IMG/VR virus record: IMGVR_UViG_3300042465_002544
Coordinates: 1 to 64,000 of that record
Length of the DNA stretch: 64,000 nt
Reading direction: 5' to 3' (one strand)
DNA from: a virus
Part shown: positions 46,999-52,972 of the stretch, in pieces
Layout of the letters: the number at the start of each line of letters is the position of its first letter
Position numbering within the stretch: the first letter of the stretch is position 1
The notes under the pieces: generated by a model
The model's input: only the letters and a program-made list of their open reading frames with translations
The model's database searches: none
Told to the model about the DNA's origin: nothing
Position numbers and translations under genes: made by a program

Positions 46999-47048
46999 TT
47001 GTCAGTTGCATATATTCCCACATGTAAAGTGGCATGGCAAACTGACAA
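46999..47048 (+). other. tRNA-like hairpin between tRNA-Glu and tRNA-Gly
   Basis: A 9-bp perfect stem (TTGTCAGTT and AACTGACAA) encloses a smaller stem CCAC-ATGTAAA-GTGG whose 7-nt loop reads like an anticodon loop with GTA. At 50 nt it lacks room for D and T arms. It may be a tRNA remnant or a processing hairpin. Confidence 0.45.
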
Positions 47049-47049
47049 T

Positions 47050-47120
47050 GCGAATGTTGCATAATGGTAGTGCTCCTTCCTTCCAAGTAGGTGGCGAGAG
47101 TTCGATTCTCTCCATTCGCT
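47050..47120 (+). tRNA. tRNA-Gly (anticodon TCC)
   Basis: 71 nt. Acceptor GCGAATG with CATTCGC, anticodon loop with TCC, T-arm GAGAGTTCGATTCTCTC. No CCA encoded. Confidence 0.92.
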
Positions 47121-47169
47121 CAAAGGAAAGAGATTGACATAATATAACTTGTTGGTCTCTTTCCTTCTA

Positions 47170-47242
47170 TCCCCAATAGCTCAATCGGCAGAGCGTCAAA
47201 CTGTTAATTTGAATGTTCCTAGTTCAAGTCTAGGTTGGGGAG
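47170..47242 (+). tRNA. tRNA-Asn (anticodon GTT)
   Basis: 73 nt. Acceptor TCCCCAA with TTGGGGA, D-arm AGCTCAATCGGCAGAGC, anticodon loop CTGTTAA, T-loop GTTCAAGT. Confidence 0.92.
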
Positions 47243-47260
47243 CTCGGAGGCAGACGTTCT

Positions 47261-47339
47261 GCTGGATATGTCTCAAGGTGGGGCAGCTGACTGTAAATCA
47301 GTGGCGGATGCATGGTAGGTTCGATTCCTACATCCAGCA
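47261..47339 (+). tRNA. tRNA-Tyr (anticodon GTA)
   Basis: 79 nt. Acceptor GCTGGAT with ATCCAGC, anticodon loop CTGTAAA, a longer variable region, T-arm GTAGGTTCGATTCCTAC. The anticodon assigns Tyr. Confidence 0.9.
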
Positions 47340-47363
47340 CTAACAAAACACTATAAAAGAGAG

Positions 47364-47376
47364 TATACTGGTAATA
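47364..47376 (+). promoter_or_regulatory. -10 box for a leaderless transcript
   Basis: TATACT (47364-47369) ends six bases before the ATG at 47376, in the gap after tRNA-Tyr. The -35 is weak. Confidence 0.5.
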
Positions 47377-47597
47377 TGATTGAAACACAAGAAGTAGTAG
47401 ATCGTCAATTAAAGGTTGCAGATAGATGTGACAAGTGTGGATCCCAAGCCTTTGTGCTTGTTAAGGGTATTTCTGGAGAACTAATGTTTTGTGGACACCA
47501 CTATACAAAAAACCAAGATGCATTAGAAAAATATGCATATGAGATTGTTGATGAAAGAGAACATATAAACGCAACATCAGCATCTAGTCCTATTTAA
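47376..47597 (+). CDS. DUF7455-like zinc protein
   Basis: 73 residues encoded between tRNAs, leaderless-type start. RCDKCGSQAFVLVKGISGEL followed by FCGHHYTKN and a late VDERE fits a small family widespread in Actinobacteria and their phages (DUF7455-like), with a C/C/C/H-type zinc site. Role unknown. Its presence is one of the host clues. Confidence 0.7.
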   Translation: MIETQEVVDRQLKVADRCDKCGSQAFVLVKGISGELMFCGHHYTKNQDALEKYAYEIVDEREHINATSASSPI

Positions 47598-47602
47598 TTT
47601 TA

Positions 47603-47676
47603 GGGGTGGTAGCTCAGTTGGTCAGAGCCCTGAACTCATAATTCAGTATGCGTCAGTTCAAGTCTGACTCACCCCA
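47603..47676 (+). tRNA. tRNA-Met or tRNA-Ile2 (anticodon CAT)
   Basis: 74 nt. Acceptor GGGGTGG with TCACCCC, anticodon stem CTGAA/TTCAG and loop CTCATAA. The sequence alone does not separate elongator Met from Ile with a lysidine-modified C34. It is not initiator-like. Confidence 0.88.
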
Positions 47677-47677
47677 C

Positions 47678-47750
47678 GCCCTCGTAGCTAAGTGGATATA
47701 GCGAATGGTTTCTACCCATTAGGACGGGAGTTCGAATCTCTCCGAGGGTA
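47678..47750 (+). tRNA. tRNA-Arg (anticodon TCT)
   Basis: 73 nt, one base after the previous tRNA. Acceptor GCCCTCG with CGAGGGT, anticodon loop TTTCTAC, T-arm GGGAGTTCGAATCTCTCC. Reads AGA/AGG, codons frequent in this AT-rich genome. Confidence 0.92.
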
Positions 47751-47759
47751 CTTTGCTGA

Positions 47760-47783
47760 TATAATTAACTTGGGATATATCCC
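47760..47783 (+). promoter_or_regulatory. -10 box followed by a 12-bp palindrome at the expected start site
   Basis: TATAAT (47760-47765) is followed six bases later by GGGATATATCCC (47772-47783), a perfect palindrome at about +1. It could be an operator or a 5' stabiliser for the peptidase mRNA. Confidence 0.5.
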
Positions 47784-47809
47784 TAATTTATTAGAAAAGA
47801 GTGATTCAA

Positions 47810-48199
47810 ATGGGTTCACCTATTAAAGGTGGTAAGGTTACAACACCTTACAAGAAACTTGGTAAGATGTGGAGCAAGGGCTATCACACAGGAGTAGACT
47901 ATGCTTGCAAAGTTGGAACAGACATTGTTGCTGTTGCAGATGGTAAGATTGAAAATGCTACTTGGGGTGCCAGCTATGGGACACAGTTAGTTCAAAAAGT
48001 TGAAGGTGGCTGGGTAATCTATGCACACCTTTCAAAGTCTCTAGTTAAGGCTGGAGATAAGGTAAAGAAGGGACAGCACATTGCTGAATCTGGTAATACA
48101 GGTAACTCCTCTGGTCCACATTTACATTTTGAAATGAGAGATAACATTAGATGGAGTGCAGGTAAAGATATTGATCCTGCTAAGATTCTAGCATCTTAA
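47810..48199 (+). CDS. M23-family peptidoglycan peptidase (endolysin component)
   Basis: 129 residues from ATG 47810 (AAAAGAG upstream; the in-frame GTG at 47801 is less likely). LytM/M23 zinc site: H26 and D30 in GYHTGVDYA, plus H73 and the HxH pair H104/H106 in GPHLHFE. It should cut peptide bridges in the cell wall at lysis. There is no signal peptide or binding domain, so a holin or pore must deliver it; the membrane protein at 48924 is a candidate. Confidence 0.88.
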   Translation: MGSPIKGGKVTTPYKKLGKMWSKGYHTGVDYACKVGTDIVAVADGKIENATWGASYGTQLVQKVEGGWVIYAHLSKSLVKAGDKVKKGQHIAESGNTGNSSGPHLHFEMRDNIRWSAGKDIDPAKILAS

Positions 48200-48212
48200 T
48201 TAAGTAAATAAT

Positions 48213-48242
48213 AAAAACCCTTGACTTTTGTTAGGGGTTTTT
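48213..48242 (+). terminator. Terminator overlapping a promoter
   Basis: AAAAACCC (48213-48220) can pair with GGGGTTTTT (48234-48242), followed by TG and the next -10. The loop contains the -35 box of the following promoter. It follows the peptidase stop by 14 nt. Confidence 0.6.
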
Positions 48243-48250
48243 GTTATAAT
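48221..48250 (+). promoter_or_regulatory. Promoter TTGACT-N18-TATAAT for a leaderless gene
   Basis: TTGACT (48221-48226), 18-nt spacer, TATAAT (48245-48250). The -10 ends six bases before the ATG at 48257. Confidence 0.7.
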
Positions 48251-48256
48251 TGGGGT

Positions 48257-48643
48257 ATGAGCGAATATGTATCTTGGAAAGCTGGAGATCCAAAAATAAA
48301 ACCAGCACCATTAAAAGTTAAACCAAAAACTTGGACTTTATTAACTTTTGATGAAGGAAATGTAATTACACCAAAAGCAAATGGTACAGCTATCTGGGGA
48401 TTCTATGTAAATGTAGATGAAACAGGTGGAGCAAAAACGATGAAGCTAAGATGGCTTCGTGAACCAAATGGTATTAAAGATTTCACTGGACAAAGAGTGC
48501 TTGATTTAGAAACTTCAACTATTCATAGCGATCTTTGGATGTTCAATGCAAAGAAAGGTCAGCCTGTTGGCATTGAGGTCTATCATGCAGGAGCAAGTGA
48601 CATGATAATTGTTACTCGTGAATGCAAAATGTGGATACCTTAA
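48257..48643 (+). CDS. Beta-rich protein of unknown function
   Basis: 128 residues; leaderless start at ATG 48257. An in-frame TTG at 48221 lies inside the promoter and is rejected. Residues about 28-125 look like a jelly-roll or lectin-like beta sandwich (GTAIWGFYVNVDETG, KTMKLRWLREP, QPVGIEVYHAG). Related small proteins occur among actinophage genes near lysins, but no function is clear. Confidence 0.6.
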   Translation: MSEYVSWKAGDPKIKPAPLKVKPKTWTLLTFDEGNVITPKANGTAIWGFYVNVDETGGAKTMKLRWLREPNGIKDFTGQRVLDLETSTIHSDLWMFNAKKGQPVGIEVYHAGASDMIIVTRECKMWIP

Positions 48644-48646
48644 TAG

Positions 48647-48658
48647 TATAATATAGTA
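48647..48658 (+). promoter_or_regulatory. -10 box of the tmRNA
   Basis: TATAAT (48647-48652), then six bases, then the first G of the tmRNA acceptor stem at 48659, so transcription likely begins at the mature 5' end. The -35 is not clear. Confidence 0.55.
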
Positions 48659-48911
48659 GGGGATGATCAGTTTCGACTTTATGTGAAAACTTATACACCA
48701 GCACAAGAGAGTTACTTGTAAAACTAAATAAATATAAATGGCAAAACACAAACTGCCTTCGCTTTAGCTGCATAGTTAAAAGCCGTCTGACGACTAGATA
48801 GGAACAGAAAGTCGTGTATGTAAGAAAATGTAAGAAATATCTTGACAATATTGCTGTGTAAGTGTATAATTGAAAACATAAAGGACGGCGGTGCAATTCC
48901 GCCCATCTCCA
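48659..48911 (+). ncRNA. ssrA: Compact tmRNA (transfer-messenger RNA)
   Basis: About 253 nt. The acceptor stem GGGGATG (48659-48665) pairs with CATCTCC (48904-48910) and includes a G3-U70 wobble, the alanine identity mark. The T-arm GGCGG/CCGCC is at 48887-48903; helix H2 is CTTTATGT (48677) with ACATAAAG (48876). Pseudoknot 1: ACAAG/CTTGT crossing AGTT/AACT (48703-48725). The tag frame is probably GGC AAA ACA ... at 48740, ending TAG at 48773-48775: GKTQTAFALAA (an AAT or ATA resume codon is possible). A second pseudoknot is TCTG/CAGA crossing ACGAC/GTCGT (48786-48815). CCA is not encoded. It should rescue stalled ribosomes with an Ala-charged tag of actinobacterial type. Confidence 0.92.
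48842..48870 (+). promoter_or_regulatory. Consensus promoter inside the tmRNA gene
   Basis: TTGACA (48842-48847), exactly 17 nt, TATAAT (48865-48870): twelve of twelve consensus bases. It lies between pseudoknot 2 and helix H2. Expected start is near 48877; the message would carry the T-arm hairpin as its leader, then the membrane protein gene. Confidence 0.75.
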
Positions 48912-48923
48912 CAAAGGATTAAA

Positions 48924-49205
48924 ATGGATTACAGTGAATGGAAGTTCCAGCAACTTCAAGGAAACATTCAGCCATCATATGAAAAATTAAGTACAGCATC
49001 AAAGTTTGCCTTTCTTGCTGTTGCTATATTTTTTTGGGCTGCAATATTGTTTGTAGAAAACTGGATAATAATGATTTTTCTTGGAACATTGCATTCGGTA
49101 TTTAATTTTATTCCAGCACTTGGATTTTGGACGGTGTTTTGGTTTAACCTTTTAATTGGAATTATTATTAATATTGTTAAGAAAAGTAGCAAGGTATCTA
49201 AGTGA
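48924..49205 (+). CDS. Small membrane protein, possible holin
   Basis: 93 residues from ATG 48924 (AAAGGATT upstream; an in-frame GTG inside the tmRNA T-arm is rejected). Two or three membrane spans: about 27-45 (FAFLAVAIFFWAAILFV), 46-62 (WIIMIFLGTLHSVFNFI) and 65-85 (ALGFWTVFWFNLLIGIIINI), then a Lys-rich tail. Size and topology suit a holin, and an M23 peptidase is encoded just upstream. The holin role is an inference; other membrane functions are possible. Confidence 0.55.
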   Translation: MDYSEWKFQQLQGNIQPSYEKLSTASKFAFLAVAIFFWAAILFVENWIIMIFLGTLHSVFNFIPALGFWTVFWFNLLIGIIINIVKKSSKVSK

Positions 49206-49612
49206 ATAAACTAGTCTTAGTTGACATTGATGGAACAGTAGCACATAGAACTAATCGTGATCCATTTGAATATGATAAGGTCTTAGAAGACCGCCCAGAT
49301 AATGAAACGATTGAGGTCATTACTGCTTTATGGAGAGCAGGATATAAAATTATATTTATCTCTGCTCGTGATGATTCCTGCTTTGATGATTCATATGAAT
49401 GGTTAAGGCTACATTGTCCTCCATTCATTAAATTGTATATGCGTAAAACTGGTGACTTTCGTAAAGATTCAATTATTAAAGAAGAGATATATCGTGAACA
49501 TATCGAACCGTTCTATGATGTATTTTGTGTCTTTGATGATCGCAATCAAGTTGTAGAAATGTGGAGAGAGATTGGTCTTAAATGTTTTCAGCCTGAGTAC
49601 GGTGACTTTTAA
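49202..49612 (+). CDS. HAD phosphatase, polynucleotide 3'-phosphatase-like
   Basis: 136 residues, GTG start overlapping the previous stop (GTGA). HAD motifs: LVDIDGTVAHR (nucleophile and acid/base Asp), IIFISARDD, the K of RKDSIIKEEIY, and VFCVFDDRNQVV followed by MWREIGLKCFQ, matching the phosphatase half of T4 polynucleotide kinase. It likely removes 3' phosphates (or 2',3'-cyclic ends) from nucleic acids. The kinase half and an RNA ligase are not seen in this window. Confidence 0.75.
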   Translation: MNKLVLVDIDGTVAHRTNRDPFEYDKVLEDRPDNETIEVITALWRAGYKIIFISARDDSCFDDSYEWLRLHCPPFIKLYMRKTGDFRKDSIIKEEIYREHIEPFYDVFCVFDDRNQVVEMWREIGLKCFQPEYGDF

Positions 49613-49764
49613 TGAGCAGAGGATTTCAGTTTGACTTCTTTGCAGAAGAATGGTCACATACCTGCGGTGCTTGTAAAACAGAGCTATATGCACCAACTAA
49701 AAAACATATGGAAGGTAACTTTTGGTTACATACCCATTCAAATGACTGTCTTGGAGGATGGTAA
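49612..49764 (+). CDS. Small zinc-binding protein
   Basis: 50 residues, ATG on the last base of the previous stop. HTCGACKTELYAP and a late HTHSNDC provide a possible CxxC/HxH...C metal site. The stop overlaps the next start. Function unknown. Confidence 0.5.
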   Translation: MSRGFQFDFFAEEWSHTCGACKTELYAPTKKHMEGNFWLHTHSNDCLGGW

Positions 49765-50042
49765 TGAATAAAAAAGAATTAGAAGACTTAATCTATTATG
49801 AAATAGATGAAGAGATTATGCTTATGGATGGATTTGAAGAAGCCTTTATTGGTTTTTCCAGGCGATGTGGTCAGCCAACACTAGCAACATACTCTTTTGA
49901 AAAGATGTTGCAGGTACTTGTTGAGCGTGATAATATGGATGTAATGGAAGCTGAAGAATATATTTCTTATAACTGTGCAGGTGCTTGGATGGGCGATCTA
50001 ACACCAGTTATCTTATATGAATATGGAGATCACAATGTCTAA
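49764..50042 (+). CDS. Protein of unknown function
   Basis: 92 residues; the ATG at 49764 (TAATG overlap, GGAGG before it) is preferred over an ATG six bases upstream in the same frame. Helical and acidic with a segment VLVERDNMDVMEAEEYISYN and a late GAWMGDLTPVILY. This type occurs near other small phage genes; no role known. Overlaps the next gene by 8 nt. Confidence 0.55.
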   Translation: MNKKELEDLIYYEIDEEIMLMDGFEEAFIGFSRRCGQPTLATYSFEKMLQVLVERDNMDVMEAEEYISYNCAGAWMGDLTPVILYEYGDHNV

Positions 50043-50226
50043 AGAAACCAAGAGTTACTTTATTAAATCAACAGATGAGCTAACAGAAATTTTTGTAACA
50101 GGATTAAGAACATATGTTAAAAACCGTTTAGGTGAAACTGAAATGCATATGGAAGATTTTGCGGTAGAAGCAGCAAACTTTGCCGAATGTTTTTATGCTA
50201 CAATGACTGCATTACCAAAGGATTAA
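50035..50226 (+). CDS. Small helical protein of unknown function
   Basis: 63 residues from ATG 50035 (GGAG upstream). Helical, with LTEIFVTGLRTYVKNRL and a cysteine in FAECFYATM. Not recognised. Confidence 0.5.
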   Translation: MSKETKSYFIKSTDELTEIFVTGLRTYVKNRLGETEMHMEDFAVEAANFAECFYATMTALPKD

Positions 50227-50227
50227 A

Positions 50228-50467
50228 ATGGAATTTAAATTAGAACATGAAGTAGATAAGGGTCCAATAGTTCGCTGGATTGCAAATAAGGCTATAAGTA
50301 TTTCTGGAAAGATATCAAGAGTGGCACACCCCTATGCAGATATATATACAGCAGTATGGGATGATTATGAAGATGATGAGTTATCTGTACCACACAATCA
50401 AATGGGATTGTTTGAGGACTTAGAAGTACTACCGCAGTTTGAAAAACTAACAGAGGATTTAATTTAA
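50228..50467 (+). CDS. Small protein of unknown function
   Basis: 79 residues, one base after the previous stop; AAGGATT before ATG. Acidic, with a beta pattern ([20 protein letters not shown]) and a WDDYEDDE patch. Overlaps the methylglyoxal synthase start by one base. Function unknown. Confidence 0.5.
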   Translation: MEFKLEHEVDKGPIVRWIANKAISISGKISRVAHPYADIYTAVWDDYEDDELSVPHNQMGLFEDLEVLPQFEKLTEDLI

Positions 50468-50862
50468 TGAAAACTAGGCACATAGCCTTAGTTGCCCACG
50501 ATAATAAAAAGCAAGATCTTCTTGAATGGTGTAAGATTAATCATTCTACTCTTAGCAAACATCATCTATATGCTACTGGTAACACTGGCATCTTATTGCA
50601 AAATGAACTGCACTTGCCAATTACAAAGTTTCTTAGTGGACCTTTGGGTGGGGATCAGCAAATAGGTGCTTCGATATCTGAGGGTATTATAGATGTGTTA
50701 ATATTCTTCTGGGATCCTCTAGAGGCTCAACCGCACGACCCAGACGTTAAAGCGTTGCTAAGACTAGCAACTCTTTGGAACGCAGGGGTGGCGGTAAACA
50801 AATCAACAGCAGATATGATGATATCCTCACCACTATTTGAAAAGAGAAAGGGAGAAAAGTAA
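50467..50862 (+). CDS. mgsA: Methylglyoxal synthase
   Basis: 131 residues against 152 in E. coli. All catalytic and phosphate-site residues are in place, with a constant offset of eight from the E. coli numbering: H11 and D12 (AHD), K15, the TGNTG loop (37-41), D63 in [10 protein letters not shown]83, H90 and D93 in [11 protein letters not shown]. The enzyme turns dihydroxyacetone phosphate into methylglyoxal and phosphate, bypassing lower glycolysis. It overlaps neighbours by one base on each side, so it is part of the phage operon and not a stray insertion. In a phage this is an unusual auxiliary metabolic gene. Confidence 0.9.
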   Translation: MKTRHIALVAHDNKKQDLLEWCKINHSTLSKHHLYATGNTGILLQNELHLPITKFLSGPLGGDQQIGASISEGIIDVLIFFWDPLEAQPHDPDVKALLRLATLWNAGVAVNKSTADMMISSPLFEKRKGEK

Positions 50863-51032
50863 TGACAGATAATGAATATTACTATAGAGACCAAATGAAA
50901 GAGTTACAAAATGTAAATGCATTTGTTAGGGTAAACACTCTTAGAACTGTTTTAAATAAATTAGAATGGTTTCAAGAAAATGGTGCTACCTTAGAACATG
51001 CTATTGAGTTTATTAAATCGGAGTTAAGGTAA
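50862..51032 (+). CDS. Small helical protein of unknown function
   Basis: 56 residues, starting on the last base of the mgsA stop. Charged helices (RDQMKELQNVNAFVRVNTLR, ATLEHAIEFIKSEL). Overlaps the next ATG by one base. No function recognised. Confidence 0.5.
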   Translation: MTDNEYYYRDQMKELQNVNAFVRVNTLRTVLNKLEWFQENGATLEHAIEFIKSELR

Positions 51033-51715
51033 TGACAAAGCAAATTGATTTTTGGTATGCAGATGAAAGCTTTAAAGATTTATTAGACCTTCCTGTACCA
51101 GCAAAAAAAGAGATCTCAGAATGGTACAAACAGCATCCAAAATATACCTTTGGAGATAGGTTACAGTTTAATGAAAATGGAATTAATATTGGTATTAAAT
51201 CTTGTATTCCGTTCTTAGACTCTATGACAAGTGGATATATAATTAAGCTACACTGTGACATATTAGTTGAAGAAGATGGTGGTATTTTTTGGAAACATCA
51301 AATTCCACCAGCAACAGGAAGACCAAGTGAAGCTTTTCAACATATTCCAAATGTTCCAGGATTTGGCAAGTTCTCTCAGGTCTGGGAAATTCCTTTTGAC
51401 TTCAAGCTACCAAAAGGATATAGTGCCATAATCACTCAACCATTTAATAAGTTTGATTTAAATACTTATACTACTTCTGCGATAGTAGATGGAGACTATG
51501 GTGTTCCAGGAGGACAGATTCCATTTGCAGTTAAAGAAGGGTTTGTTGGTGTGATAGAAGCAGGAACACCAATTATTCAAATTATACCCTTTAAAAGAGA
51601 TAACTGGAAAATGAACTTTAATGAAACAGGTTCTACGTTTAAAGTATGGAATGATAAAAGAAAGTTGGTTGGTTGGTATAAACACAACATTTGGAAAAAG
51701 AAAAGTTTTGATTAA
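51032..51715 (+). CDS. DUF6065-like protein, copy 1
   Basis: 227 residues. Paralogue of the gene at 59425-60138: both have a start with LPVPAKKEISEWYK / PPVPSKKMIPDWYK, a middle KSCIPFLDSMTSGYIIK / KSCMPVFDMITAGYIIK, then LPKGYSAIITQPF / PPGYSCILMQPF and an end GTPIIQIIPFKRDNWK / GTPMAQVIPFKREGW. The pattern suggests a beta-rich cupin-like or DUF6065-type fold. Such proteins occur in several marine and other phages with unknown activity. Confidence 0.65.
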   Translation: MTKQIDFWYADESFKDLLDLPVPAKKEISEWYKQHPKYTFGDRLQFNENGINIGIKSCIPFLDSMTSGYIIKLHCDILVEEDGGIFWKHQIPPATGRPSEAFQHIPNVPGFGKFSQVWEIPFDFKLPKGYSAIITQPFNKFDLNTYTTSAIVDGDYGVPGGQIPFAVKEGFVGVIEAGTPIIQIIPFKRDNWKMNFNETGSTFKVWNDKRKLVGWYKHNIWKKKSFD

Positions 51716-51853
51716 ATGATACAGAAAATTTTAAGATATGCTGAACATTTAGGTTTAGATAAAGAACAACTATTAAATATGACAATGCTAGAAGCAATGT
51801 TGCTAATTGAACAAACAAAAGATATGTGGAAGGAAGTAAAACAAATTGGGTAA
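51716..51853 (+). CDS. Small helical protein of unknown function
   Basis: 45 residues, directly after the previous stop. Two helices (KILRYAEHLGLDKEQLL and EAMLLIEQTKDMWKEVKQ). Not recognised. Overlaps the next ORF. Confidence 0.4.
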   Translation: MIQKILRYAEHLGLDKEQLLNMTMLEAMLLIEQTKDMWKEVKQIG

Positions 51854-51968
51854 GCATCACGATAAAGTTTTAAGAGCATTAGAAGCCAGAAAAAATAATG
51901 TTCCACAAAAAGGTGGATACAATATGCCTGGATCAATGAATAAAAAGAAAACTGGATATAAAAAATAA
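51846..51968 (+). CDS. Very small basic protein, TTG start
   Basis: 40 residues if translated from the TTG overlapping the previous stop. Basic and Gly/Asn-rich (KNNVPQKGGYNMPGSMNKKK). It fills the gap before the lysin promoter; weak support, by packing and coding look only. Confidence 0.3.
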   Translation: MGKHHDKVLRALEARKNNVPQKGGYNMPGSMNKKKTGYKK

Positions 51969-51973
51969 GTAAC

Positions 51974-52002
51974 TTGACATCCTCTCGGTAATATGTTAAA
52001 CT
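51974..52002 (+). promoter_or_regulatory. Promoter TTGACA-N17-TAAACT for the secreted lysin
   Basis: TTGACA (51974-51979), 17 nt, TAAACT (51997-52002). The -10 ends six bases before ATG 52009, so the transcript should be leaderless. The same boxes (TTGACA, TAAACT, 17 nt) occur at 29353. Confidence 0.7.
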
Positions 52003-52008
52003 AGAATA

Positions 52009-52512
52009 ATGCAATTCAAAACCTTGGTTTTGATTCCTGCTATTGCGGTTCTTACAGCATCTGCTGTATCCCTACCAGTAGCCCAGAGTCAAACCAGTGC
52101 TAATGAAGCACCGCATAAAATAGTTAAAGTTAGTAACGAAGACTATTTAGATGATAGATCAGATGAATCAGCATCGAGATCTGCAACAAGATTTGCTTAT
52201 GCAAGTCCTAAGTATAATAAAAAATATGCAAAAAGTTATATGGGTTCCAAATACAAATGGAATACTAAGCAGTATAATTGTTTAGTGAAACTATGGAACC
52301 GAGAAAGCGGATGGCGTACTACTGCTGATAATCCTAATTCAAGTGCATATGGAATACCACAAGCATTGCCAGGAAAGAAAATGGCTAGTGCAGGACCAAA
52401 CTGGAAAACAAATCCACACACCCAAATTAAGTGGGGTCTAAAATACATTAAGTCTAGGTATAAGACACCTTGTGGGGCGTGGTCAGCGTTTAACAAAAAG
52501 GGTTGGTATTAG
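52009..52512 (+). CDS. Secreted lytic-transglycosylase-like lysin
   Basis: 167 residues. A signal peptide (1 to about 28, hydrophobic core LVLIPAIAVLTASAVSLPVA) is followed by a linker and a C-terminal domain of about 90 residues: LWNRESGWRTTADNPNSSAY, GIPQALPGKKMASAGPNW, GLKYIKSRY and WSAFNKKGWY. This is the compact transglycosylase-like domain common in secreted actinobacterial proteins; the Glu in RESGW is the likely acid. The signal peptide implies Sec export, so it could reach the wall without a holin. Confidence 0.82.
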   Translation: MQFKTLVLIPAIAVLTASAVSLPVAQSQTSANEAPHKIVKVSNEDYLDDRSDESASRSATRFAYASPKYNKKYAKSYMGSKYKWNTKQYNCLVKLWNRESGWRTTADNPNSSAYGIPQALPGKKMASAGPNWKTNPHTQIKWGLKYIKSRYKTPCGAWSAFNKKGWY

Positions 52513-52567
52513 CTAGAAAGATGTCCTGAGCAAAGACATTAAACTGCTCACCATAATAAAATGGATG

Positions 52568-52573
52568 TATAAT
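52568..52573 (+). promoter_or_regulatory. -10 box of tRNA-Thr
   Basis: TATAAT nine bases before the tRNA start at 52583. No good -35 is visible. The 70-nt gap from the lysin stop holds nothing else. Confidence 0.45.
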
Positions 52574-52582
52574 TAAATATTT

Positions 52583-52654
52583 GCCTCTTTAGCTCAGTGG
52601 TAGAGCAACGCTCTTGTAAAGCGTAGGTCATCCGTTCAAATCGGATAAGGGGCT
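52583..52654 (+). tRNA. tRNA-Thr (anticodon TGT)
   Basis: 72 nt. Acceptor GCCTCTT with AAGGGGC (one G-U pair), D-arm AGCTCAGTGGTAGAGC, anticodon loop CTTGTAA, T-loop GTTCAAAT. It is separated from the main cluster by 4.8 kb and precedes the thioredoxin gene. Confidence 0.93.
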
Positions 52655-52678
52655 CTCGAAAAACAATTAGGAGAAGAA

Positions 52679-52972
52679 ATGAACTTAGTAGAGTTTATTG
52701 AAGAAATTAAGTCTGGAACTACAATCGTAGATTTCTGGGCGGAGTGGTGCGGTCCTTGCAAAATGGTCACACCAGTTTTAGAAGAGATTGCAAAAGAAAA
52801 CAATGTAAGACTCTTAAAGATTAATGTTGATGAAAGCAAAGAACTTGCAAGTGCCTTTAACTTAACAAGCATTCCAGTTATTATGCTATATACTGATGGT
52901 GAAAAAACAAAGCATATCATTGGTGCAAAGCCAAAACCAGCATTAAATAAGGCGTTGTTTGGTGATGTTTAA
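52679..52972 (+). CDS. Thioredoxin
   Basis: 97 residues with AGGAG upstream. Active site WCGPCK (C24, C27), followed by P in SIPVIMLY (the cis-Pro), TDGEKTK and a final helix. A dithiol reductase; in phages it may reduce ribonucleotide reductase or act as a polymerase partner (as host thioredoxin does in T7), but no RNR is seen here. The end overlaps the next gene. Confidence 0.9.
   Translation: MNLVEFIEEIKSGTTIVDFWAEWCGPCKMVTPVLEEIAKENNVRLLKINVDESKELASAFNLTSIPVIMLYTDGEKTKHIIGAKPKPALNKALFGDV

Noticed and set aside
47149-47343. A 64-codon ORF across tRNA-Asn and tRNA-Tyr
   Set aside because: It coincides with two well-formed tRNAs and has no coding character.
48221-48256. Upstream TTG start for the gene at 48257
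   Set aside because: The extra codons consist of the -35, the spacer and the -10 of its own promoter.
48891-48923. GTG start for the membrane protein inside the tmRNA
   Set aside because: It lies in the T-arm; the ATG at 48924 has a Shine-Dalgarno and a normal membrane-protein N-terminus.
48515-48959. Antisense ORFs over the tmRNA and its flanks
   Set aside because: The + strand here holds a structured RNA and its promoter; the minus-strand frames look like chance openings.
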